Assembly: GCA_907163375.1 (NCBI GenBank)
Contig: CAJQUW010007759.1
Coordinates: forward strand, 1 to 64,000
Length of the DNA stretch: 64,000 nt
Direction of reading: 5' to 3'
DNA from: Prostheceraeus crozeri
Lineage: Eukaryota; Platyhelminthes; Polycladida; Euryleptidae
Below, one piece after another: positions 1 through 10,609 of the stretch (its first letter is position 1; each line of letters opens with the position of its first letter). The position numbers and the translations under genes were made by a program. The notes under the pieces were generated by a model that ran no database searches, was not told the DNA's origin, and saw nothing but the letters and a program-made list of their open reading frames with translations.

Positions 1-29
1 TGAAATTGGATATTTTAGGAAGTATTTAG

Positions 30-1063
30 TAGGGTGCGGCGATTTAAATCGATCGGAATTGAAAAATCGAAAATCGATCGGTAATCAAAAGAGATCGCGA
101 TTTTCAGTTCGATTTTTTCGTTTTGATAAATAAATGCTACATTTCCCAATTCAGGTCAATACAGGTATGGGAAGTGGTCAAACCCAATTCATTTCATGTA
201 CACGAGAACGATTTCTTAATTGAAATTATCTGTGATTCCTCCCAGCTAGCTACATGTAGGATGGTTACTTGATCATCAAAACAACCAATTCTGTTGGTCG
301 CTTCTGCGATCGATCCACGATTTCTACGTATTCTCTCTTTCACACAAGCTGATGTTGCGAAGAACATTATCGTCGCGCGTATTGTCGACTTCATGCAGAA
401 AGAATCTCACACAGAAGAGAAGGTAATTACTGCAGGAGTGAGCCAAGAAAAGTCTGATGAGAAACGACAATGTGTTTCCTTGTGGTCGCAGATGAAAATT
501 AGATCTCCGGTGGAATCAGATAGCAAAAACATCAAAGACCGAGCTATGATGGAGTGGCAGCGATATATCGAATTGGTGAAGCAAACAAATCCTGCACCCG
601 ACCACAAGAAATTTGACGTTCTTGCCTTCTGGAAGAATTCAACTGCAGAATCTTCCAAATTTGGCCAGGATTGCCCGACAATTCTAGTGTATTCCAGCAA
701 CAAACACGGCTTCGGAAAAACTAGGAAGTGTAACGGGCAACACCATAACGCCCAGTCGTGCAAATTTGAGTGGCGTGCGCGCACGACAACTGATCAAAAT
801 CAGACGCAACAGTAAAGTTTTGAATGAGTAGGGGGTAATGCGTTTTTCTAATTAGACTTCACAATATGCTTTCATATGATTCAGTATTGGCCGATATTTT
901 GAGACGTTTGTCATACATGTATCGCCCACTTACACGTAATTAGAAAATAAAGCTCAGACTGTTTTGAAATGATTTCTTTTTTGGTTTACAAAAAAATCGA
1001 AATTTTTCTGAAAAATCGAAATTAAATCGATCGTTGGGGAAAATAAAACATCGCCGCACCCTA
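30..1063 (+). mobile_element. hAT-type DNA transposon, non-autonomous
   Basis: The ends are 14-bp terminal inverted repeats, TAGGGTGCGGCGAT on the left and its reverse complement on the right. They are flanked by a perfect 8-bp direct repeat GTATTTAG (22-29 and 1064-1071). An 8-bp target duplication with TAGGG-type ends is characteristic of the hAT superfamily. Subterminal AAATCGATCG/AAAAATCGA motifs recur inside both ends and may be transposase-binding sites (inference). At 1.03 kb it is too short for a full transposase and carries only a C-terminal coding remnant. The intact target duplication implies a fairly recent insertion. It lies directly beside the tRNA-Arg repeat unit. Confidence 0.88.
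294..815 (+). pseudogene. hAT transposase C-terminal remnant
   Basis: The 173-residue frame begins with a block like the ALDPRF block that precedes the hAT dimerisation region (here AIDPRFLRILSFT). At about residues 86-125 it has a stretch resembling the hAT C-terminal dimerisation domain (EWQRYIELVKQ, then FWKNSTAESSKFGQDCPTIL, comparable to the family pattern L..W...... FP.L). The N-terminal zinc finger and the catalytic RNase H-like core are missing, so it cannot be an active transposase. It lies in sense orientation inside the hAT element at 30-1063. Sequence after about residue 130 no longer looks like the family. It was probably left by internal deletion of an autonomous copy. Confidence 0.6.
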
Positions 1064-1071
1064 GTATTTAG

Positions 1072-1490
1072 TTGGTTGACAATGGAATTGAATGAAGTAA
1101 TGTCAGGATTCAATTTTCAGTGAGAGTAGGTGTAATTTTGAACGAATTGAAATGCTGTCCAGTCAGTGTTGTGTTGTTGTCTGATTTCTTGTGCACTCGT
1201 GTAGATTGATTTGAATGCTTCAGCTGGAAGTATAGTCAGTCACACACGCTCACCAGCATTGGTTTCTGTTGACTTGACAGAGTAGGTTGGCATGTCGGCC
1301 GCGTGGCCCAATGGATAAGGCGCCTGACTACGGATCAGGAGATTCCAGGTTCGAGTCCTGGCGTGGTCGCATTTTTGTGATAGATGATGATTTTTGTTTG
1401 AACTGGGTAAAATAATATATTTCTAAAATTGGTGATGATTTTATTGAACATGAGCTCACTATTGACTATAAGATATCAAAGTTATAGGCC
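1072..1490 (+). repeat. tRNA-Arg repeat unit, copy 1
   Basis: About 415 bp found three times in the window: here, at 9846-10257 (same strand) and at about 40620-41020 (inverted). Roughly 225 bp upstream and 120 bp downstream of the tRNA-Arg gene are shared, so the unit was copied as a segment and not by tRNA retroposition. Copy 1 begins next to the hAT target duplication. Confidence 0.85.
1297..1369 (+). tRNA. tRNA-Arg (anticodon ACG)
   Basis: A 73-nt cloverleaf with acceptor stem GGCCGCG/CGTGGTC (two G-U pairs), discriminator G, anticodon stem CCTGA/TCAGG around loop CTACGGA, and T-arm CCAGG-TTCGAGT-CCTGG. The B box GGTTCGAGTCC is intact and a TTTTT pol III terminator starts two bases downstream. 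There is no intron. An almost identical gene lies at 40728-40800 on the other strand and a damaged one at 10066-10138. Confidence 0.95.
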
Positions 1491-1638
1491 AGAATTTTTT
1501 CATGACAGCACGACTGTATTTATTCAAGTGTCGTATTTCAAGAAATGTCAATAATGATCAAATGCTTGTAGATATTAGAAATTAGATATTATATGAACAA
1601 CAAAACTGATAACGTTGACATGGACTATGCAAAAAGTG

Positions 1639-1655
1639 CGCCCCCGGGTGGGCTC

Positions 1656-1707
<52 letters not shown>

Positions 1708-1712
1708 AAGGC
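1639..1712 (-). tRNA. tRNA-Asn (anticodon GTT)
   Basis: A 74-nt cloverleaf on the minus strand with acceptor GCCTTCG/CGGGGGC, anticodon loop CTGTTAA and T-arm GGTGG-TTCGAGC-CCACC, very close to the usual metazoan tRNA-Asn. A T5 terminator follows on the minus strand. It is a single copy here and is divergent from tRNA-Arg, 270 bp away. It looks functional. Confidence 0.96.
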
Positions 1713-2458
1713 GGCTGATGCGGTGCAATCGATCTGTTGCTATTTGAATAGATCAACGTCGTACAGTGACTGAATGATATTTCTTTTACTATCATGTTTA
1801 CAAAATCGCTTGCTGCGCGCGCACAGATCTATTCTTATTATGTTCATTAATGACTGCGTTCCTCGATGTTTTGCTGATTCAGTGCTAATTGACATCTTTT
1901 ATGCTCTATTTTAGTGAAATGCTTGTGTATGAAGCATTGATGTAACATGAGTTAATGTTAATTGTTGATGAGGATAGTGCAGCAGACAGCACTTGAACTG
2001 ACGGTGCAAGATCTAAAATAGTAGATTGCTTTCTCGATCAATGATTGTAATTGGTTATTTTAGTAATGAATTAATTTAAATGGGATTAAGAGTGATGAAT
2101 TTGAAGATGGGCGTTGGTCGAGATGGCGAGGCCTTTCCTGGCCGACTGGCTTATTGAGTAGCGTAAGTGGCAGGTCGACAACAGGCTGATTGTAGGTCTA
2201 CTTCAGACTGTTTTAATCAAGGTTGGCCCTTGGGTGATTGATACAAAACTTGGGTCTTCTATTAATGCTGCAAATATACAAATCAAGTTAAAAATAGTAA
2301 TATGTTGATTTGAATCTTAAGCGAACTACATAATAAGAGCATGAACTTCTGATCTTTTGTCAAAATTCCACTCAATTCACAGAATATTTCAAAAATGAAA
2401 TACTTGTGCTTACTAGCTGTTTCTTTTTTGGCTTGATAATACCGCGCATTGAAAGTTA
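1713..2458. other. intergenic, no gene recognised
   Basis: AT-rich sequence with no open frame of note, no clear repeat shared with the rest of the window and no RNA gene that I can see. Confidence 0.6.
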
Positions 2459-2862
2459 GTACTTATTGTATTTGCTGTAGGCTTACATGTACTTGTTTTT
2501 TGTTGCATTTGTGGATATTGAATTTTTTTATATATGTCATATATTTTATATCTTCGCAGTTATTTTTCCACCGCTAAACAGTCTGCGACAGCTAGTCGAC
2601 ATTTATCCAAACATGGAATCATTCCAATTTCGCATTCCAAATATTTTTAACCATGCACTCACAACGCGGCCATACTTTTTATTAAGTCTGCTATTTTCAG
2701 AATGATAAAATGAAAACAATTGCTTTGTCATGAGCAATGTGTAACTTAATCATAATTAAATCAATGATTTTCAATTAGTCAGTATATCAGTGTAGGCTGA
2801 ATTAAAGGAAAGTTTTATATCGTAATACATGTGCTTAGGCTACTAATTGCAGCTATTGTAAT
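2459..2862 (-). repeat. LTR, distal (3') copy
   Basis: Matches 6809-7212 over its full length with scattered substitutions and one small indel, and matches 41591-41992 inverted. The similarity stops sharply at both edges, which defines the LTR ends. Confidence 0.8.
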
Positions 2863-3009
2863 TGTAAACGTACATGCAAAAGAATTCAAAACCAGTTCAC
2901 ATGGAGTCATAAACGTTTCTGAATCTATTTTCAAATATTCACTCAAAGTTCAATACAATTATTTCGATATAGACAAACAATCATAGAAAGGATCACTTTC
3001 CTCCTCTTT

Positions 3010-4692
3010 TCAAGAAACGTAGTCTGAAAGATAGTTCGGCGGTCTTCGAGATCTGGGAGGTCGGGTTTGCGCACCTTGATCATACACACTAGGTGCAAGA
3101 GTTCGATTCGTCACTTCTGCAGGTTCTGTCTTTGATTGTACCGGCAATGGAGACATCGCTTCTGGCTGAACCGCTTGATCCGGTATAGGAGATAGTCGCG
3201 CGCTTGACATCCTTGTTGTTCTTCGTCTATCTTCCACTTCCACGACGTTCGGATCTATTTGCCGCACAACTTTCGCTTCGTGTCCGGTAAGCTCCAATTT
3301 ACCATGATGTGGATCTCTAACCAGAACGGAAGATTACTCTTAAAAACTCCTATTTTCGCTTCGGTGGCGTTGTGCCGCCGCATTTCTCCTAACCGCTATA
3401 TTAGTTGCTGCTTTAGAAATCATATCGTGTGGGAGGTATCTATTGCTCATTTCTTGAAAAGACAAATCGTTTACTCTAAAAGTGAACATCAGTTCTGATG
3501 GGGTATAGCCAGTCGTACTGTGAGGATCATTTCTAATAGCCATAAGGGCAACTGGGAGTAGCTCAGTCCACTTATTTCGGTCCTGTCCCGTTTCTTGTAA
3601 TAAGGCTTTTAAATTCAACCGCAAGGTACCACTTAAACACTCGCATATGCCGTTCGAGCTAGGTCTGTAACTGGTTGTTGATAGTTTCTTAATGTGGAAC
3701 CTAGACAAATATTCTTGGAATTCTCTACTTTGGAACTGCGTCCCTCTATCAGTTATTAAATTATTATTTAATTACCGATTAATAATTATTATTTAATTTA
3801 AATTATTATCAGTTATTATTATTTAATTACCGAGCACATCGTATAATTTATGATGGTGTTTCAAAGTGTACTAAGTGTGACGATACTATACATAGACGAT
3901 TACAACATTCTTTGAAACTTTTCAGACAGATTGAAAACGACCAAAATCACATCTTGAGAGACCTTCTGCCTGAAAGATCTCAACGGTCGAACAGATTCGT
4001 TTTCCCATGTATCCGTACTGAAAAATATGCCAGATCTTTTTTTCCCATTTTTACTTCAGCAACTGTGTGTACACTTTAACGATATTTTAAATGATATGTA
4101 GATGTAAAATGACCTCAGTTTGTATGCATTTATTTTTCGGTCTTCTTTACTTGTGTATGTGAAAATTTGTGATATGACTATGTAATGTGTATATGATTTG
4201 TGTATACGACTGTCTTGATTTTCATTCAACTTGAAATAAAACGGTTACTTACTTACTTACTATTAGCGCATCTGGAAAACCATACCTCGAAAAGAGTTGA
4301 TTAAAGTGGGAACACTAAGATCACGGACGGGGTAAACCTCTGGGAATCTAGAGAAAACCATCCACAATGACTAACATGTAACGGTATCCAACACTGACAG
4401 GTAAGGGACCAACATAATCAGCGGCTATTAGTTGCATGGGTGAATCCAGTAGATAAGGTTTGAGATGACCATTTATATATTTCGGTTCAACAAGCGAACA
4501 TACTCGACAACTTTTACAAAACTGAGAAACATCTGACTTCAAACCGGGCCAAAAATAAGATTTCAACAACTTCTCGTGCATGCTATCAATACCCTGATGG
4601 CCATAATGGGCTGATGTTAGAATCTTTGCTTTTAATGATGATGAGATCAATATTCGTTCACCAAAGCAGATTAACTCATTTTTAATACACAA
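3010..4692 (-). pseudogene. gypsy integrase remnants (fossil)
   Basis: Minus-strand pieces of a retroelement integrase. The part near 4348-4692 has the zinc-binding-type head (H..G...M...L...YFWPG, then CKSCRVCS) leading into the core (IAADYVGPLP). The part near 3340-3708 has the second half of the catalytic core (SSNGICECLSGTLR, then the WTELLPVALMAIR block usual in gypsy integrases), and 3010-3297 is a proline- and basic-rich tail. A LINE end interrupts it. It belongs to the left gypsy copy and is broken. Confidence 0.8.
3829..4261 (+). mobile_element. 5'-truncated LINE (3' end only)
   Basis: The plus strand encodes the last roughly 80 residues of a non-LTR retrotransposon ORF2, with the typical tail pattern HILRDLLPERSQRSNRF, then YARSFFPIF, and a TAA stop near 4080. 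A 3' UTR follows, ending in AATAAAACGG and a (TTAC)n tail at 4247-4261. A microsatellite tail and severe 5' truncation are typical of CR1/L2-like LINEs. It lies in the gypsy integrase region in opposite orientation. AT-rich duplicated sequence (ATTATTTAATTACCG) precedes it and may be part of the target site. Confidence 0.75.
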
Positions 4693-4825
4693 CTGTTTAC
4701 GAAGTGACCATAAGCTATTTGTAATGCCTGTATTGTTCTGAAAATCATTTCTCGATATCGAATGAAAAAATTCCGGAATTCGTCATTATTCTTCTGTGCA
4801 CTAAGGATTTCGGAGTCACGTAGAT

Positions 4826-6112
4826 TTAATCTAGATTTTCATCAACTTCCGCAATCATATTCATTCTAGAAAGAGAGTCAGCAACTACATTGTCGGAGCC
4901 TTGAAGGTATTTAACATCGAAGTCGAATTCACTAACAGCTACTCTCCAACGTTGAACTTTTTGACTCACTTTACCGTTCGAAAACAGATACTGTAATGGT
5001 CGATGATCACTATAAACGAGAAATCGTCGACTCAACAAACAATTTCTGAACTTTTGAATGCTCCAAATTATAGCGTAAGCTTCTTTATCAATTGTGCTCC
5101 ACCTAGTTTCAACATCACTTAACTTCTTAGAGGCAAAAGAAACCGGTTGACCTGAATCGGTCAAAAGACAAGCTCCTATACAATCGTTGGATGCATCAAC
5201 CTGTAGCGAAAGACTTTCATCTGGTGATGGTAAAGCAAGAATTGAACTGGACAGTTTTTCTTTCACATCGTTGAAAGATTTCAAAGTGCTGTCAGACCAC
5301 GTTAATGATTTTTCTAATGACATAGTGTACACTTCTTTCGTTATTTCAGCGTAATCTTTGATATAGTTCCTGAAATAATTCGCCATACCAAGAAACCTTT
5401 GAAGTTGCTGACCAGTTGCAGGTGTCGGAAAAGTCAAGATGGAATTGGTTCTTTCAGCATCGGGTAAAATTTTCTCTTTTGAAATAACATGGCCCAAAAA
5501 CGAGACCGTAGACTGGTAAAGCTTACATTTCTTTAAATTCAAGGATATGTTGTTTTTCCGAATGCGGGTCAACACAAGACTTAGGATTTCATCATGTTCT
5601 TCTTTCGTTCTCGCGTGGATCAGCAAATCATCTAAATAAATAGATAATCCTTTAATTCCCCGGAATATGTCTTTCATCGTTCTGCAACAGTAGCTTACAG
5701 CGTTTTTTAATCCAATCGGGGAGCGTTTGAGCTCATACAACTCACCCGCAGCAAAAAATGCAGTTTTCTCTCTATCTTCCTTTGAAAGAGGTAGTTGATA
5801 ATAGAATTGAGTAAAATCTAGGAACGAAAACACTTTGCATTTTTCAAGGTTCTGCGGCAGATCTTGACCATTTGGAATTGGAAAAGCGTCAGGGATTGTA
5901 GAGGAATTTACTGGTCTGTAATCTATAGCTAAACGATGTCCCCCTATCCGTTTAGGTACGACTATGGGCATGTGTCTCCATGCCGACATCGAACGCGTTA
6001 CTACCCCTTGTTTCAATAATTCATCAACTTGGGACTTAGTGATCTCTTCATCTTGAGGTGAAAACCGGCTGACCTTAGCTTGATATGGTTGAGTGTTTCG
6101 TTCAATTCTCAT
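4826..6112 (-). pseudogene. gypsy reverse transcriptase-RNase H (fossil)
   Basis: A 428-residue open stretch covering Ty3/gypsy reverse transcriptase and RNase H. RT landmarks are IDYRPVNSST, FSFLDFTQFYYQLPL (first catalytic Asp), SPIGLKNAVSYCCR and the active-site YLDD. Connection and RNase H follow (LQVDASNDCIGACLLTD, then FLVYSDHRPLQYLF and the terminal DNVVADSLSR). It is part of the left gypsy fossil. A nearly identical copy is at 60182-61474. Confidence 0.92.
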
Positions 6113-6543
6113 AATAGGATTGGGAGAAACAGGTACACAAGAGCTACTGATCGGTTTATCAAATACATCTTGAAAATTGCTGTAACGTTAGGAACTATGT
6201 TCAAAAGAAGGTCCAAATCCGGTCCTGAGTCATTCAACCGCAAAGATCCAAAGTTGTCTAACACGTTCATACCAATTATTGCATCATAGGATATAGATGA
6301 AGACACGAAGAAAGAAGTTTCGACAGTCTCTCCGCCAATTTCAAGAGGACCAGTGGAGCTTTTGGAAAAGTTAGAGATGCCCATATTTCTATCAAATCCC
6401 TCGGCTGAGTGTGAACAGTTTCTCAGACTACTGTTTAGTTTGTTACGATTCAAAAAATCTTTGGAAATTAACGAAACAGTTGCACCGATGTCTGCTAGCC
6501 CTATCATGTGACAAATGAAGAATCTACATTCTGCAAAACGCAA
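6109..6543 (-). pseudogene. gypsy aspartic protease (fossil)
   Basis: A retropepsin-type region with LADIGATVSLIS, where the usual catalytic D(S/T)GA is DIGA, and the flap/second-strand motif IIGMNVLDNFG. It lies between the zinc-knuckle remnant (around 6690-6750) and the RT. This part also holds the empty target site (AACATA context, near 6190-6200) of the Polinton that occupies the right-arm copy. Confidence 0.75.
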
Positions 6544-6659
6544 TTTACCTGACTTGCTACTCGTGATGTTCCGAAAAGGTAAAAATGCTGTTCAATTTTC
6601 CACTACTTTTCCCATTATTGTTGAAGGCTCTGTTTGTTCGAGTATTTGGTGCAGATTCT

Positions 6660-6760
6660 GACATGTGTCGTTTCCTTAGAAAACAATCTCTCATGATATG
6701 GCCTTGTTTTTGACAATAATGACAAATCATTTTGTTAGGTCTGTTTTTGACGAAGACTTA
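6660..6760 (-). pseudogene. gypsy Gag zinc knuckle (fossil)
   Basis: The minus strand encodes a CCHC zinc knuckle (CHYCQKQGHIMRDC) of the Gag nucleocapsid type, directly upstream of the protease region. The same knuckle appears intact in the right-arm copy at about 42073-42120. Confidence 0.75.
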
Positions 6761-6808
6761 GAAAAATTAATTTCACTGGTTTCTTGCACAGAAGAATAAT
6801 GACTTATT

Positions 6809-7212
6809 GTACTTATTGTATTTGCTGTAAGCTTACATGTATTTTGTTGCATTTGTGGATATTGAATTTTTTTATATATGTCATATCTTTTATATCTTTG
6901 CAGTTATTTTTGCACCGCTAAACAGTCTGCGACAGCTAGTCGACATTTATCCAAACATGGAATCATTCCAATTTCGTATTCCAAATATGTTTAACCATGC
7001 ACTCACAACGCAGCCATACTTTTTATTAAGTTTGTTATTTTCAGAATGATAAAATGAAAACAATTGCTTTGTCATGAGCAATGTGTAACTTAATCATAAT
7101 TAAATCAATGATTTTCAATTAGTCAGTATATCAGTGTAGGCTGAATTAAAGGAAAGCTTTATATCGTAGGCCTAATACATGTGCTTAGGCTACTAATTGC
7201 AGCTATTGTAAT
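6809..7212 (-). repeat. LTR, proximal (5') copy
   Basis: Direct repeat of 2459-2862. Outer flanking sequence (7213 onward) is shared with the right arm beyond 41591, showing that the insertion site itself was duplicated. Confidence 0.8.
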
Positions 7213-8200
7213 AAAAAATCGTCTCCGACTGATACCACATTTCTCATGGGCCCAATAGAAATTTTGGTCCATAGAAGTATCTTTATGTCATCACAAAATA
7301 CAAAGAATGCAATTCGTTTAGTTGATTCTACTAATTTATTGAAACTTGGGCTTGGGTTTTGGGTTTTGACTCACGTTGCTGAACAATCAAAAAATTGAAA
7401 TTAGAAACTTGTTCAGCAGCCTTGTATTTCAAATTGTGAAATTGCATTGTAGTTCTGTCTTGAAACTCCAGTCACGGTGGTCCTAAAATAGCCGATTAAC
7501 AAAAAAATTACAGCAAACATAAATGATACACCATTCAAAAGCTTATCGATAGTGAAAACTCATGAGGGCAAAATAAAAAAAATCCGTCGATATCTTTATG
7601 AGTAGTATCACAAAACGTATTTTTTGTATTTCTATAGCAATAAATCATCGTTTTAGCTGATTCTACAACTGAAATTCTGATCGAAATAGGGATCAGTGAA
7701 GCAATATAGGCCGTTTTATTTTTATTATAGAAAAAACAGAGCTACTAAAACCCTTCAACCATTCTGATGTAGTACTATATTTTATAAGTAGTGAGTTTAG
7801 GACATATAATTATTTTTATCAAAAAAAGAATAATTTATACCATATCAATATTTTCGCTGCAATCTACAATCATTATTAACTATGAAAAAAACTATCTATA
7901 CGATATAATAACTATACAATATACTAACTACACAAATCACACTATACAAAACTATCTATACAATATAATAACTATACAATATACTAAGTACACAAAATTG
8001 GTTTATTATCACTATCTCAGAAAATGACATCATTCATGGGTTGATTTTTTATAGGCCATATTCCTTTTTCCTTATTTTTCCTGATCATTCATCTTTTATT
8101 TTGCAAAACAATCGAATTGATTAATAACTATACGTTATATTATAACAAGAAATTTAGCAAAACGAAAGCTTTAGCATAACATGCATGCAATATTGTAAAC
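7213..8200. other. AT-rich region with a 60-bp tandem duplication
   Basis: No gene is seen. Positions 7213-7475 are shared with the right arm (41340-41590). Within 7889-8000 a 60-bp unit (starting ACTATCTATA at 7891 and 7951) is repeated twice. The stretch before 8200 probably includes the 3' non-coding part of the transposase remnant that follows on the minus strand. Confidence 0.55.
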
Positions 8201-9600
8201 TTATAAATAAGATGAGTTGTATTCTTGTACAGTTCGGAGTAGACGATCATTGAATCTTTCATGCGATTGTGGTACTTTATATCTTCGCCAGTGCTTATCG
8301 AAATCAGAATGAACTGATTCAAAGGCCTGTTCCGACCAAGTCCCAAGTCCTGATTGCTTCAAATCACAAAACTTACTGACATGAAAAAAATCGAGTGAAT
8401 TTTAGGAGTCGGTCGCAGACGAAGAACTTCAAAATTTTCACGGAAGGTAGAGATCCTGTCTTTGTAGTCATCACGAAGACACTTGCCAGAACAGCCGACG
8501 ACAACGTCATTAAATGACCGGAAAGATGCCACGAAGTCCTTGTGTTCATCCGTAACAATTTGCTCAAGTTTATCGATGTGGGATAGCAGCTTTCGGCACC
8601 CATTTCCGGGAGTCCACCATGCATGGCCTCCTTTTCGATATCTAGACTTGATGGCTACTCAATCACCTCAGGCCATTTCTTCTCCAAGTTCGAATAGAGA
8701 AAGTTAACTGTTCCAAGCATGAGGTGCAGTTCTGGAGGTGGCAATATATCCAAAACGCGTGTGTTATCTGAATACATCGGCGCGTGCACACAATTTCCAT
8801 AATCTTTCGCCTTGGCAGATCCTCTCTCCGATTCGACGAATTGCCAGTACTGGGCACGAATAGACCCCAAAGTACGAAGATTGCCTTCACAAAGTAAATT
8901 ATCCTTTCGTGAATCACACCAAGTACAGGGATGAAGGCATGAGTGGGACATAAGTCCAACAACAATATTTGCCAACTTGAGATCCATACAGAATGTGAAA
9001 GGAGGCAAAATCTCGGGCGTCGTGAATTTCAGTAAATTCCACAATATGAGGACATTTCGGTAAGATTCCTGTGCCTCTGGAACAATTGCTAGTATGAACA
9101 ACTTGTTTACTCTAGTGTCCTTGAGACTTTTTGGTGCAACACCTTCGGAGAGTTTACTTCTGGTCGGCGTCATGGAATCACGGTGATCGGAGGACGATGA
9201 TGACAAACGGACAGTCAAACAAATCTTAAGAAATCCACCACGGGAATCGATCCCAATGATCGATTCAAAATTATTCTCCGGAAAATTTCGATGCGACGCG
9301 ATGCGATTTGTCAGTGTGCTCACATCACAACAATAAATAACCGGAACACCGAATGCTGTTGGCCATTTAGTTGAGGAAACGACGTCAAAATCACGAATCT
9401 CATAAAGAAAGTAACTGTCAAGTTCATGAGCCTTCAGCTGGAGAGTTTATCTGATGAATGGTTCTGTCACTTTTCGCGTCCCAAATGCAGATCGAATATG
9501 CTTTCCAACAGTTTTTGTTTGATTTCATTTGCAGTTGCATTCATGAATAGGATAGGATGTGCTTGAAGTCTCCAGAAGCAAGAAAAGCTTTGAAATTTGT
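8200..9600 (-). pseudogene. decayed transposase-like gene of an unclassified family
   Basis: Minus-strand pieces in several frames resemble one protein type common in invertebrate repeats. Landmarks in order are HPILFMNATANEIKQKLL, SRGGFLKICLTV, FILAIVPEAQESYRNVL, FCMDLKLANIVVGL, CLHPCTWCDSRK and ILPPPELHLMLGTVNFLY. The best open frame is 8655-9323 (222 residues). Further conserved blocks lie toward 8200-8620 in other frames, so frameshifts and stops have broken it. The acidic residue in MDLKLA and the PPPELH block could belong to an RNase H-like DDE core (inference). I cannot assign a superfamily. The right arm keeps only its N-terminal part (41220-41345) because about 2.06 kb is missing there. 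Confidence 0.5.
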
Positions 9601-9845
9601 GTAGCACTAACAAACATGGCACAGAACAATCAGCGTTGGCACATGAATCGAAGGAGTTAAGCGATTTGTTATAATTGGAGATCGCATTATTTAATGATGC
9701 CGGTAGCCTAGTTAATGTTTGTAAAGCGATGTTTGCGATAGTTGTCAATGGAATGAAATTAATAAATTTTCTGCTAATCAAGATAATTAAATAAATAATC
9801 TCCAATGGCATAATTGAAATTAGAATATTTTTTGCAAGCATATAT

Positions 9846-10257
9846 TTGTTGACAATGGAATTGAATGAAGTGATGTCAGGAACCAATTTTCAGTGAGAGT
9901 AAGTGTAATTTTGAACGAATTGAAATGCTGTCCAGTCAGTGTTGTGTTGTTGTCTGATTTCTTGTGCACTCGTGTAGATTGATTTGAATGCTTCAGCTGA
10001 AAGTATAGTCACACACTCTCACCAGCATTCGTTTCTGTTGACTTGACAGAGTAGGTTGGCATGTCGGCCGCGTGGCCCAATGGATAAGGCGCCTGACTAC
10101 GGATCAGGAGATTCCAGGTTCGAGTCATGACGTGGTCGCATTTTGCGATAGATGATGAGTTTTGTTTGAACTAGGTAAAATAAAATATTTCTAAAATTGG
10201 TGATGATTTTATTGAACTTGCGGTCACTATTGACTATAAGATATCAAAGTTATAGGC
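9846..10257 (+). repeat. tRNA-Arg repeat unit, copy 2
   Basis: Second copy of the 415-bp unit of 1072-1490, in the same orientation. It overlaps the end of the transposase remnant's upstream sequence. The inverted counterpart in the right arm is 40620-41020. Confidence 0.85.
10066..10138 (+). pseudogene. degenerate tRNA-Arg (ACG)
   Basis: Identical to the gene at 1297-1369 except in the 3' half of the T-arm, where CCTGGC has become CATGAC. Two T-stem pairs are lost and the B box becomes GGTTCGAGTCA. The anticodon and acceptor arms are intact. It is probably a pseudogene. Its right-arm counterpart at 40728-40800 is undamaged. Confidence 0.8.
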
Positions 10258-10570
10258 TAGCGATCGATTGAAACATGACATTCCAAGACATTGCCTTTTG
10301 TCAGACCATTTACTGGATATGGTTTTGATATCTGTTGTAATAGGTGTTGGATAATAAATTCTTAGATGTGTGCAGTCAAGTGCAGATTTCCCTGCGCTTG
10401 GCTCACTTTTGAGAATCAGAAAGATTGTCCAGATACTAAAATTCATCGATGTTACAGAGGCATTACCGGAATCTCTCCGCTTAGTATCTGAAAGATGTGG
10501 ACCGAATTTAAGCATGATTGTGGACCAAGTGCATCAAGCAGAAATTTCTTCTGAGCAAACAATTAACTGA
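10234..10570. other. arm-shared segment with short opposing open frames
   Basis: A minus-strand frame of 93 codons and an overlapping plus-strand frame of 66 codons are both preserved in the right arm (40295-40631) with one or two changes. Neither matches a family that I know. They may be remnants of the Penelope-like element that follows. No function is proposed. Confidence 0.3.
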
Positions 10571-10609
10571 AATAAGAATCCGAGTCAATCACCTATTTGA
10601 GATGCGAAG

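Larger units (their letters stand above)
2459..7212 (-). mobile_element. Ty3/gypsy LTR element, left copy (broken fossil)
   Basis: Two direct repeats of about 404 bp (2459-2862 and 6809-7212) act as LTRs around an internal region read on the minus strand. Parts seen in the minus-strand order: CCHC zinc knuckle, aspartic protease, reverse transcriptase, RNase H, integrase. The order protease-RT-RNaseH-integrase is that of Ty3/gypsy. I see no capsid portion of gag. The copy is broken, with about five or more breaks, and the tail end of a LINE is inserted in it (3829-4261). It shares its interior with the right-arm copy, so its insertion predates the inverted duplication. I could not find a convincing target duplication. 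Confidence 0.85.

Noticed and set aside
2487-2705. A 72-codon hydrophobic frame, repeated at 6837-7049
   Set aside because: It lies wholly in the LTR and recurs with it; no independent support as a gene.
7475-9530. A transposon insertion specific to the left arm with a 4-bp target duplication
   Set aside because: No inverted terminal repeats at the borders, and transposase-like coding sequence continues past 9530; a right-arm deletion fits better.
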